This document shows positions 1 through 6,028 of a DNA stretch of 6,028 bases, piece after piece. The translations under genes and the position numbers were made by a program. Numbering within the stretch: position 1 is the stretch's first letter; each line of letters opens with the position of its first letter. Origin of the DNA: Candidatus Melainabacteria bacterium (GTDB lineage: Bacteria > Cyanobacteriota > Vampirovibrionia > 2-02-FULL-35-15); contig JAHFBD010000131.1 in assembly GCA_023250175.1 (NCBI GenBank), positions 423-6,450 on the forward strand, written 5' to 3'. Under the pieces are notes generated by a model. The model searched no databases. It worked only from the letters and a program-made list of their open reading frames with translations, and was not told the origin of the DNA.

Positions 1-1146
1 TTGAAATAATGTTCCTATAATACCGAATGCTATAAAAGCAGAACCAAAATAGTTATATCTTTCTGCGCCAAGTGAATATAGAGGGATGATTTGGATAAAA
101 GGTAAAAGAGTCACTGTAAACATCAATAATCCGTAAGATAAATATGGAAAGCTTTTTCTTAGGAACCATATAGTAGCAGCAATTATAATAACTTTAAGCA
201 GACAAATTATGTGGTAGCTTCCCAGGTATGCTTTGTCAAGATACTGCAAATCAATTTGATCTATTGTTAGCTTAAGCGGGAAAAATACTAATTTAAATTG
301 ATGTATAAAAGCTTGTGGGGTAAGAAAAGAGACTCTTTCTATTAATTCTTTTAAATTATTTGTTTGTGAGCTTTGTATTGCCCTTGCAATTAAAAAGTTT
401 CGCATAAGCCAATAGCCAAAAATTATAAGAAATGATGGAAGAGTAGTCTTGATAGCAGTCTTAAAAATCTTTTCTTGTTTCTGATTTCTAAGAAGATATA
501 TAGTAGTTATAAAAAGTGCAATTGGTATTGTAATTGTGTGTTCTGTAAAAAATATTTGTATTATGGTGAGAAATGAAATAATAAGAGTATTTTGCCAAGT
601 GTGTTTATTTGTATGACTAGCAATCCACCACAATGTACTAAAATAAAAAATAGCGCCTAAACACTGAAGCCAGTTTGTAGCCCAAACAATAGACTCTACG
701 TTCGTAGGATGTAGTGTCCATGCACATGCTATAAACATTGCAATCTTTTTGTCTTGGGTAAATTTATAAGAAAACAATGCTAAGAATATGACAGCAATAG
801 AATGTAATAATAAGCTCCAGGCATGATATAAAAAAGGATTTGCTTTAAAGAGGTATGCTAATAAATAAATACTAGGCATACCTAAAAAACATACATGAAC
901 ATTCTTTATTCCTGAAAAGGAGAATCCATGAGCTTCTGAGGCACCACCAGAATTAATTAAAAAAAACTTTTCAATGTACTCTGTAAATGTTTTAGGCATA
1001 TAAAAGTTTTTAATTAAAATATCTTCATCAAAGTTTCGAAACCCAAATGTTAAAGAAATGAGGTAAATCAGTAAAGTAAGTAAGACCGGGATAATTATGT
1101 AATAATTCCTCTCCCACTCTTTTTGTTTTGATTTAACTTTGCTCAT
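1..1146 (-). CDS. TMTC-like GT-C membrane glycosyltransferase (partial, C-terminus beyond left edge)
   Basis: The frame is open from ATG (1144-1146) to the left edge: 382 codons, no stop. After a basic N-terminus and one hydrophobic segment (17-34) comes FRNFDEDILIKN (36-47), with an acidic D40-E41-D42 cluster in the first external loop, the expected catalytic site of GT-C enzymes. Other blocks match the TMTC/DUF1736 type of protein O-mannosyltransferase-like membrane proteins: LHPTNVESIVW (145-155), TEHTITIP (201-208), FFPLKLT (288-294) and SLGAERYNYFGS (358-369), the counterpart of the ER-Y-Y-P/G-S block. About 8-9 membrane segments are visible. Such proteins often carry TPR repeats after the membrane region; that part would lie outside the window. 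The likely role is transfer of a sugar from a polyprenyl-phosphate donor to a protein or glycan on the outer face. The start has no SD and follows the upstream stop by 2 nt, so coupling is likely. It does not resemble the 772-residue GT-C protein in motif layout. Confidence 0.75.
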   Translation of the reverse strand, partial: MSKVKSKQKEWERNYYIIIPVLLTLLIYLISLTFGFRNFDEDILIKNFYMPKTFTEYIEKFFLINSGGASEAHGFSFSGIKNVHVCFLGMPSIYLLAYLFKANPFLYHAWSLLLHSIAVIFLALFSYKFTQDKKIAMFIACAWTLHPTNVESIVWATNWLQCLGAIFYFSTLWWIASHTNKHTWQNTLIISFLTIIQIFFTEHTITIPIALFITTIYLLRNQKQEKIFKTAIKTTLPSFLIIFGYWLMRNFLIARAIQSSQTNNLKELIERVSFLTPQAFIHQFKLVFFPLKLTIDQIDLQYLDKAYLGSYHIICLLKVIIIAATIWFLRKSFPYLSYGLLMFTVTLLPFIQIIPLYSLGAERYNYFGSAFIAFGIIGTLFQ

Positions 1147-1148
1147 TA

Positions 1149-2126
1149 TTATTTGTTTGGTTGTACTTGAGGCTTTAATCCAGAGAATAACTCCAATACT
1201 CCCCCTAGTAGTCCTATAAGAATTCCAGTAATAAATATAAGCATGGATAAACTTAATGCTGATGAGTTTGAAATTCCAAGCTGTGAAAGTAGAACGATAA
1301 CAGTTCCTTCTCTAACACCAAGTCCGGAAAAACTTATTGGTAATAAGCTTGTAACAGATACAAGTGAAAATAAGTAAGCAGACTGAACTATATCTAAATC
1401 AATAGTTAAACTAAGTGCTAAAAAATAAAAAGAAAAGATGTGTGGAATCTTTGTTAGCAGACTCCAGAACAATGTTTCTAATAATATGGTTTTAGATTTT
1501 CTATAGCCTTCAAAGTATGTTAAAGAAAAATTATTCATAAAGTTTGTATTGAACTTAAAAAATGCTAAACAGCTTATCAGCTTGCTCTTAATTAAGTCTG
1601 TAATTTTTGCAGCATTCTCACTAAATAAAATCAAAGTTAATAAGAATAAAGATATTGTTATAGTGCTAATTAAACCTATTACACCTAAGTTATTTTTAAA
1701 GCTATTATCATATAGAACAGCAATTAAACCTATAAAAAATACAATTAAAACATTAGTAATTTTATCAATAAATATAGGCATCCAGACGCTTTGATTAGAA
1801 TCTTCTTTCTTTGTTAATTTTAATCCTTTAATTAATTCACCAGATGCTTGTCCAGGAATAAAAATACTATAAAAAGTTGATATGTAGTTTAGTTGTAGTA
1901 GTTCTATAAAAGAGCTCTTTATACCTAAGGGTGTGGCAAGTCTATGCCATTTTATTGTCAGAAAAATATTTGATAGATTGTTTAATAGATAAGCCAAAAG
2001 AAAATATAGTAAGTTTGTTTTTTGTAAAAGTTTAATAGCCTCGTTAATGTTGACTGATTTTAAGATCCAGGCAAAAATAGCAAAGAATATTATTAGCTTG
2101 AATAAGAGAAAAAGATATTTTCTCAT
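1149..2126 (-). CDS. UPF0104 / LPG-synthase transmembrane domain family membrane protein
   Basis: A 325-residue integral membrane protein with about 8 hydrophobic segments and no soluble catalytic domain. Family hallmarks (numbered from the chosen ATG) are WHRLA at 60-64, IPGQASGE at 90-97 matching the usual N..lPgr.GE pattern, and LPISFSGLGVREG at 262-274, the signature GlGvRE block. Members include the membrane half of lysyl-phosphatidylglycerol synthase MprF, which flips lipids, and AglD-type proteins of archaeal glycosylation. This protein lacks the cytosolic aminoacyl-transferase half, so tRNA-dependent lipid lysylation is not indicated. Transport or handling of a lipid-linked sugar is a reasonable inference. 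I chose ATG (2124-2126), 5 nt after the upstream TGA. A TTG at 2133-2135 would add three residues and overlap that stop by 4 nt. Neither has a clear SD, so translational coupling to the radical SAM gene is likely. The downstream glycosyltransferase starts 2 nt after this gene's TAA. Confidence 0.9.
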   Translation of the reverse strand: MRKYLFLLFKLIIFFAIFAWILKSVNINEAIKLLQKTNLLYFLLAYLLNNLSNIFLTIKWHRLATPLGIKSSFIELLQLNYISTFYSIFIPGQASGELIKGLKLTKKEDSNQSVWMPIFIDKITNVLIVFFIGLIAVLYDNSFKNNLGVIGLISTITISLFLLTLILFSENAAKITDLIKSKLISCLAFFKFNTNFMNNFSLTYFEGYRKSKTILLETLFWSLLTKIPHIFSFYFLALSLTIDLDIVQSAYLFSLVSVTSLLPISFSGLGVREGTVIVLLSQLGISNSSALSLSMLIFITGILIGLLGGVLELFSGLKPQVQPNK

Positions 2127-2131
2127 AGAAG

Positions 2132-3244
2132 TCAATTGTAAACTGGCTTTGTATCAGACTTTAGCTTGTAGCTTGGACAGCCAGCACAAGCCATGGGTTG
2201 CTTATCATAAAAACTCTCTCTAAAAGTTACAAATTTGTCAGAGTTCCAGATTTGTTCAAAAGGAGTTTCAAAAATATTTCCCATATTTATAATGCTTGGG
2301 TTGCTAATAGTACAGCAAGGTGTAACATAGCCTTCTGCTGTTACGTTTGGACTAAACCAGGGTAATTTGCACTGTCCTAGGTTATTAGACGATTTTCCAA
2401 AACTTTCTGTTACTATTTCAAGATTTACTTGTTTTTTCCAACGCTCAAGTTTTTCTATAAATGTTTCGACTTCACTAGTTGTAAGTGATGAGTCTATAAG
2501 GCTTTTGTCTGCTATAACACTTATAAATAGTTGTATGTATAAAACATCGATACCAAGCTCATTTGATTTAAAAATTAACTCTTCCATGTGGGGTTCAGTT
2601 TCTTTCATTAAGATGGATCTAAATGAAACAACAGGTTTTTTTGAGTTAGCATTTCTTTTTATCTCGATAAACTTTTTAATGTTTTCTGCAATTTTTACTA
2701 TGGATGCGCCACTTCTTGTTTGAGAAAAGACTTCTTCATTAAAGCTATTAACTGATATTGAAAGATTACATAAGCCAGCTGCTATTAATTCTTGGGATTT
2801 AGTTTCTGTAAGTATTGTGCCATTTGTGTTTATGTAAGTAGCGACTCCTTTATCAGTGCAATACTTAATCATTTTCATAATATCTTTGTTTAAAAGAGGT
2901 TCACCGACACCTTGGAGAGTTACATAAACTAATGATGGTATTTGATCAATGACTTTCTTGAATTGTTCAAAACTTATATCACCTTTGCTATATCCTTTAT
3001 ATGCCTGGTCAGTTCCTAACTGGCAGGTAGGACACGATAAGTTACATCGATTTGTAACTTCTACAAATAAACATGGTGGCAGGTAATTTAACCTTGCCGG
3101 TTGTTCTTCCTGTAATGCAGTTACTGAAACATTAACCAGGTTTACTAATCCTTTTGCACCCTGATGTTGAATGACTCTTTGTAGAAAGTCTGAGCCAACC
3201 TGACGATCAATTTTATCTTTTAAATTTTTTAGATAAGTAATCAA
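2132..3244 (-). CDS. Radical SAM enzyme with SPASM-type C-terminal domain
   Basis: A 370-residue protein. Residues 60-76 contain CNLSCPTC, giving the Cx3Cx2C triad C67, C71, C74 that binds the [4Fe-4S] cluster cleaving S-adenosylmethionine. VGEPLL (113-118) is the GGE-like SAM-binding motif, followed by TNG (140-142) and a TIM-barrel-like core to about 285. The tail carries C292, PW (295-296), C310-C311, GNI (322-324), IWNS (332-335) and C353-x2-C356. This is the typical pattern of short SPASM domains and is enough for one auxiliary iron-sulfur cluster. Residues 1-55 form a helical extension before the core. The start is TTG: an in-frame TAA lies at 3272-3274, and no ATG or GTG occurs between it and the cysteine motif. 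The only SD-like AGGA is about 15 nt upstream, so initiation looks weak. The enzyme is cytoplasmic and its substrate unknown. Genes of this type are found among cell-surface glycan genes and in RiPP loci; I see no precursor peptide here. Confidence 0.9.
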   Translation of the reverse strand: MITYLKNLKDKIDRQVGSDFLQRVIQHQGAKGLVNLVNVSVTALQEEQPARLNYLPPCLFVEVTNRCNLSCPTCQLGTDQAYKGYSKGDISFEQFKKVIDQIPSLVYVTLQGVGEPLLNKDIMKMIKYCTDKGVATYINTNGTILTETKSQELIAAGLCNLSISVNSFNEEVFSQTRSGASIVKIAENIKKFIEIKRNANSKKPVVSFRSILMKETEPHMEELIFKSNELGIDVLYIQLFISVIADKSLIDSSLTTSEVETFIEKLERWKKQVNLEIVTESFGKSSNNLGQCKLPWFSPNVTAEGYVTPCCTISNPSIINMGNIFETPFEQIWNSDKFVTFRESFYDKQPMACAGCPSYKLKSDTKPVYN

Positions 3245-3281
3245 GTCTTTATAATTTATTCCTAGGTAGATTTAAAATACC

Positions 3282-3290
3282 ATTATATCA
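3282..3290 (-). promoter_or_regulatory. Extended -10 promoter element TGATATAAT ahead of the radical SAM gene
   Basis: On the minus strand the sequence reads TGATATAAT, a perfect match to the extended -10 consensus TGnTATAAT. No recognisable -35 hexamer is found at 16-18 bp spacing, which extended -10 promoters tolerate. A transcript would begin near 3275, giving a leader of about 30 nt to the TTG start at 3244. This is the only sizeable intergenic gap in the window, so a promoter for the three downstream genes fits. In AT-rich DNA such matches can arise by chance. Confidence 0.5.
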
Positions 3291-3300
3291 ATAGTTTTGG

Positions 3301-3316
3301 TAAGGATTATTCCTTA
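3301..3316. repeat. Palindrome TAAGGA-N4-TCCTTA just upstream of the -10 element
   Basis: Two perfect 6-bp arms (3301-3306 and 3311-3316) flank a 4-nt spacer. If the extended -10 at 3282-3290 is a real promoter, the palindrome is centred near -33 and takes the place of the -35 box, where no TTGACA-like hexamer exists. That position suits a regulator's operator. It could equally be a small RNA hairpin in the upstream transcript. There is no U-run after it on the minus strand, so it is not a normal terminator. Confidence 0.35.
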
Positions 3317-3337
3317 AATTATGAGAAAGATGGCTAG

Positions 3338-3360
3338 AGGATACATATTTTTTGTATCTT
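3338..3360 (-). repeat. Inverted repeat overlapping the stop codon of the GT-C gene
   Basis: The arms AGGATACA (3338-3345) and TGTATCTT (3353-3360) can form an 8-bp stem with one G-T pair and a 7-nt A/T-only loop. One arm includes part of the TAA stop codon (3359-3361). On the transcribed strand no U-run follows the stem, so a classical intrinsic terminator is not supported. It could protect the mRNA 3' end, or be chance in AT-rich DNA. Confidence 0.3.
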
Positions 3361-5677
3361 AATTTTGGACTTCTAGCCTTATATTTAACATGCTCTTTCT
3401 TATTTGTTCTTCTATTTTGCTTATTTCAATTGTTTGTGAAGTAATTAATTTATTTCTTAACCCAGGATTTAATTTTGTTAATTCATTTAAATATGATAAT
3501 GCGTTATATGAACTGGGGAATAATGAGATTTTATTACTATTCAAAGATATTTCCAGGGGTTGTCCTTTGCTGTTGGCTAGAAACCATGCTGTAGAGCGCT
3601 TATAGCCATTTAGGATTTTACTTAAATCCTCAATCTTATAAATTTCCAAAAATTGTTTAGGATCACTATCAAGCTTTGAATATGCTAACTTAAAAAGTTT
3701 TGAATCAGCTAATTTGTTTTGAGTTTCAATTGGTAAGTTATTCGTTGCTCTTTTACTTAGTATTAGCCACTTAACATTTAACTCATTTAGTAAATAAGGA
3801 TCTAAGGTTGTAAGGGTTGTTAGATAAATACTATCAAAAGAAGAGTATAGAAGATCTTTGAAAATCCATTTATTGGCTGGGACAATGGTATAAATTCCAA
3901 CGTATAAAGGAATATCGGTATAACTGCTAATTGCAACATCTTGTGGGCTACTATGTGCAGATAAAAATTCAATTTCATTTTTATATTTAGTTTCTGGACC
4001 AAGTTTATAATCATATAAAATCGAATCTATATTTTTTAAACCAGAAAATAATCCAGAAATTGATTTGGTATCTTGTAAAATATTAAAAACCTGCTTGACA
4101 AAGACTTTGTTTGTATAAATATAAGGACTGAATACTGAACCAAGCACTAGTCCTGATATTGGTGATAAACAGAATCCAAGAATGTAGATGAGTGTGAAAT
4201 ATTTTTTTTGAAAGAACGATTTAAATAATGTTGAAATGCTTATAGTGATTAATAAGATTAAAATATAATTCCCAAAACTAAAAAGTCTATTAGCATCTAC
4301 CGGATTAATTCTAAAATCAAGAATTGTAGGCAGAGGCATGGTGGCAAAAACACATAAAAACAATAAAAACGCAAATTTGTTCTTTGTTCTTATTAAGTAA
4401 AAGACAATAAGGGGACAAAGAATAAGACTAAACCCAAACTCAGAAATAAATTCCCATGATAAACAGGGGATTTCTTTATAATGCATCATTATGTCATCTA
4501 AACGCCCCCACCTTGTAACCCAAAAAAGCTTTTCTTTTATTCCAATATTAAAAATGTTTGCTCTTCCTAAGTGTTGAATCGGGTCTTGCATGAAAAGGGC
4601 ACTACCAATTGACTTGTTTAAAGCTATGGAGGTGATTAGTAAGATAAATACAACTGAGAAATTTTGTTTCTTCCGTATGAACAATATAAGTAGATATGGT
4701 ATAACTCCTGCCCAGAATGTCATATAAAGCCACTCTGCCGTAATGAATAGTGTAAAAAGAGAAATATTTAAAAAACATAAATAAACGATTTGTGATTTAA
4801 AGCTTTTTTCATTAATAAGATTCCAGAGTAAAACAAATGAAAATATAAGAAGAGGATTTCCAAATCCACAGGTAGATAAGAATGTGCTCACAGAAGGGGC
4901 ATTTATAATACCTCCATAGATTCCGATATTTAAAAATGTTTGTATGAAACCCCATTTATAAAAACTCTCAGGTAACAGATTTAAAATATATCTTATAATT
5001 GCATCTAGCCATAAAACCCCTCCTCCAAAATATGTACAAAATGCACATAAGAATGATGTCTTAAAATGTTTACTAATTAGCCAGGCTAATGCGAAGAAGC
5101 TAAGAAACGTTGTTCCACTAAAAATTGTTGAATTGATTTCATAGCATTCTAAGATATTTATATTACAAAGATAATTAATAGCGCCAGCTAATAAGTCTCC
5201 ACCATAATGGTAGAGTAAAACATATTCAGGTCTATAAAAATCTTTAGGGGGATAGATGTTGTTATGAAATATTGATAGTGCAACTGGTATATGAAATTCT
5301 TTATCAAAAGTTCCAAATTTGGATATTGTTAAAAAAGTCAGTAGCCAGATAACTCCGGAAGTAATAAATAAACATTTATTTTGATTCTTTGATAATTCAT
5401 TAATTGGTTTTATAAAATCTTTTCTTTTAAGAAAAATAATTGTGCCTGATAAAAATAATAAGACTAATAAACTTAGAACGGAAGACAGTTGTGGACCGAC
5501 TAAGAAGGATAGTATATGGCATAAGCATATATAATATGCGATGCCGAATGTGATAGAAAAAGGAATTAATAATATTAAGGTTCTAATCTTAGTTATTTGA
5601 CTAAGTGAGATTAAACCAAAGCTAATAATAGGAAATAAAAATAAAACAAGTTTAATGTAGTTTATATAACAGAACAC
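3359..5677 (-). CDS. Large polytopic GT-C-type membrane glycosyltransferase with C-terminal soluble domain
   Basis: A 772-residue protein. Residues 1-520 hold about 12-13 hydrophobic segments (for example about 7-27, 32-52, 55-83, 103-120, 183-203, 297-330, 340-356, 413-430, 468-485, 494-517). Residues 525-772 are hydrophilic and probably extracytoplasmic. After the fourth segment comes FDKEFHIP (124-131), an acidic loop followed by IYPP (141-144) and YHYGGD (156-161). This layout is typical of GT-C enzymes, where an acidic residue in the first large external loop is catalytic. DANRLF (461-466) supplies a conserved-looking Asp/Arg in a late loop. The NVKWLIL stretch near 634-640 resembles the soluble tail of YfhO-like and PMT-like proteins. 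The expected role is sugar transfer from a polyprenyl-phosphate donor at the outer membrane face; donor and acceptor are unknown. The start is GTG, 3 nt after the upstream stop, with GAGGAG 12 nt away. The tail from about 660 is homologous to the upstream gene's end. The GT-C call rests on topology and motifs, not on a family I can name. Confidence 0.7.
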   Translation of the reverse strand: MFCYINYIKLVLFLFPIISFGLISLSQITKIRTLILLIPFSITFGIAYYICLCHILSFLVGPQLSSVLSLLVLLFLSGTIIFLKRKDFIKPINELSKNQNKCLFITSGVIWLLTFLTISKFGTFDKEFHIPVALSIFHNNIYPPKDFYRPEYVLLYHYGGDLLAGAINYLCNINILECYEINSTIFSGTTFLSFFALAWLISKHFKTSFLCAFCTYFGGGVLWLDAIIRYILNLLPESFYKWGFIQTFLNIGIYGGIINAPSVSTFLSTCGFGNPLLIFSFVLLWNLINEKSFKSQIVYLCFLNISLFTLFITAEWLYMTFWAGVIPYLLILFIRKKQNFSVVFILLITSIALNKSIGSALFMQDPIQHLGRANIFNIGIKEKLFWVTRWGRLDDIMMHYKEIPCLSWEFISEFGFSLILCPLIVFYLIRTKNKFAFLLFLCVFATMPLPTILDFRINPVDANRLFSFGNYILILLITISISTLFKSFFQKKYFTLIYILGFCLSPISGLVLGSVFSPYIYTNKVFVKQVFNILQDTKSISGLFSGLKNIDSILYDYKLGPETKYKNEIEFLSAHSSPQDVAISSYTDIPLYVGIYTIVPANKWIFKDLLYSSFDSIYLTTLTTLDPYLLNELNVKWLILSKRATNNLPIETQNKLADSKLFKLAYSKLDSDPKQFLEIYKIEDLSKILNGYKRSTAWFLANSKGQPLEISLNSNKISLFPSSYNALSYLNELTKLNPGLRNKLITSQTIEISKIEEQIRKSMLNIRLEVQN

Positions 5678-5680
5678 AAA

Positions 5681-6028
5681 TTAAATATGCTCCTCAAGTT
5701 TAATAGGTAAACCACTTTGAGCTAGTTGTTCTTGTGTCGTTTTAATGATAATGGGTTGTGCTGTAATTAGTTGTTGCTTTAGATTTGTATGCTTATTAAG
5801 CAATTCCTTTAAATGTTGGAGTGCTTTTTGTTCTGTAGAAAATAAGCTTATATTAGGATAAAGCTTCTCAAGTATTTCAATCGGGGTCCCATCTTTATTT
5901 ACTAATATCCAGCCTGTTTTTTTTGGTTGTTCTTTTAATAGTTGTGATAAATCTTCTACATGATAGATTTCATATGTTACATTATTGTCCGGGTCTGGCA
6001 TAATTAGCATTTGATATGCCAGCATAAA
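5681..6028 (-). CDS. C-terminal end of a GT-C-like membrane protein paralogous to the next gene (partial, start beyond right edge)
   Basis: The frame is open to the window edge and ends at TAA (5681-5683). A Met codon at 6023-6025 could be taken as a start, giving a 114-residue protein, but I judge it internal. The codon before it reads Phe, and the FMLAY stretch across it aligns with FKLAY at residues 662-666 of the downstream 772-residue protein. From EIYHVEDL onward the two align to their ends with one single-residue gap: by hand I count about 37 identities in about 94 columns, including shared W, N, G, P, the ISLF block and the LIT.Q block. No membrane segment lies in the visible part, which looks like a soluble alpha/beta C-terminal domain. 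The full protein is therefore probably another large membrane glycosyltransferase. That is inference, because its membrane portion is not in the window. Its end is 3 nt from the next gene's start, so the two are very likely cotranscribed. Confidence 0.8.
   Translation of the reverse strand, partial: FMLAYQMLIMPDPDNNVTYEIYHVEDLSQLLKEQPKKTGWILVNKDGTPIEILEKLYPNISLFSTEQKALQHLKELLNKHTNLKQQLITAQPIIIKTTQEQLAQSGLPIKLEEHI
5690..5695 (-). promoter_or_regulatory. Shine-Dalgarno site GAGGAG for the 772-residue GT-C gene
   Basis: GAGGAG lies inside the last codons of the upstream gene (the Glu-Glu pair of its LEEHI end), 12 nt before the GTG start at 5677. The spacing is longer than the usual 5-9 nt. It is still the only purine-rich SD-like site close to that start, and it supports the GTG call. 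It is also the only convincing SD in front of any start in this window. Confidence 0.5.

Noticed and set aside
1549..1794. Plus-strand open frame of 81 codons
   Set aside because: It lies wholly inside the well-supported UPF0104 gene on the other strand and has no SD or recognisable domain.
1149..2126. MprF-type lysyl-phosphatidylglycerol synthase
   Set aside because: Only the membrane domain family is present; the cytosolic aminoacyl-transferase domain is absent and the next gene is a glycosyltransferase.
2367..2723. Plus-strand open frame of 118 codons
   Set aside because: It is antisense to the core of the radical SAM gene, whose motifs are unmistakable; its protein shows no family features.
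3301..3358. Intrinsic terminator for the GT-C gene
   Set aside because: Both stem-loops in the gap are short and AT-rich, and neither is followed by a U-run on the transcribed strand.
2132..3358. RiPP locus with a small precursor peptide beside the radical SAM enzyme
   Set aside because: The gap upstream of the enzyme contains no convincing small ORF, and the downstream gene begins within 5 nt, leaving no room for a precursor inside this window.
3390..3605. Plus-strand open frame of 71 codons
   Set aside because: It is antisense to the conserved C-terminal domain of the GT-C gene; no SD or domain supports it.
3820..4014. Minus-strand open frame of 64 codons in another frame
   Set aside because: It overlaps the soluble tail of the 772-residue protein in a different frame and looks like chance in AT-rich DNA.
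6023..6025. ATG as the start of a small 114-residue protein at the right edge
   Set aside because: The frame stays open to the window end, and residues on both sides of this Met align with the interior of the paralogous 772-residue protein, so it is an internal Met of a longer gene.

Overview
The window is AT-rich (about 30% G+C by eye) and almost fully coding. All five genes I can support lie on the minus strand, so transcription runs from the right edge to the left edge. The tight packing, 2-5 nt gaps, frequent non-ATG starts (GTG, TTG) and standard code point to a bacterium with low-GC, Lys/Asn/Ile-rich proteins. Nothing in the window fixes the phylum. There are no RNA genes, transposases, CRISPR arrays or phage genes.

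In transcription order: (1) 6028-5681 is the C-terminal end of a protein whose start lies beyond the right edge. (2) 5677-3359 is a 772-residue polytopic membrane protein of GT-C glycosyltransferase type with a C-terminal soluble domain. That domain's last ~95 residues are clearly homologous to the end of gene 1, so the two are tandem paralogues. (3) A 114-nt intergenic gap (3358-3245) holds two inverted repeats and a perfect extended -10 promoter element. (4) 3244-2132 is a radical SAM enzyme with a reduced SPASM-type C-terminal domain. (5) 2126-1149 is a UPF0104/LPG-synthase-TM family integral membrane protein. (6) 1146-1 is a second, unrelated GT-C membrane glycosyltransferase of TMTC-like type, which runs off the left edge.

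The window looks like part of a cell-surface glycan or lipid-linked sugar locus. GT-C enzymes usually take sugars from polyprenyl-phosphate donors on the outer face of the cytoplasmic membrane. UPF0104 proteins are common partners in such loci, and radical SAM/SPASM enzymes could modify a sugar, lipid or peptide acceptor. The last three genes appear to form one transcription unit driven by the promoter near 3285, while the two paralogous GT-C genes belong to a unit that starts outside the window. The specific substrates cannot be read from the sequence.
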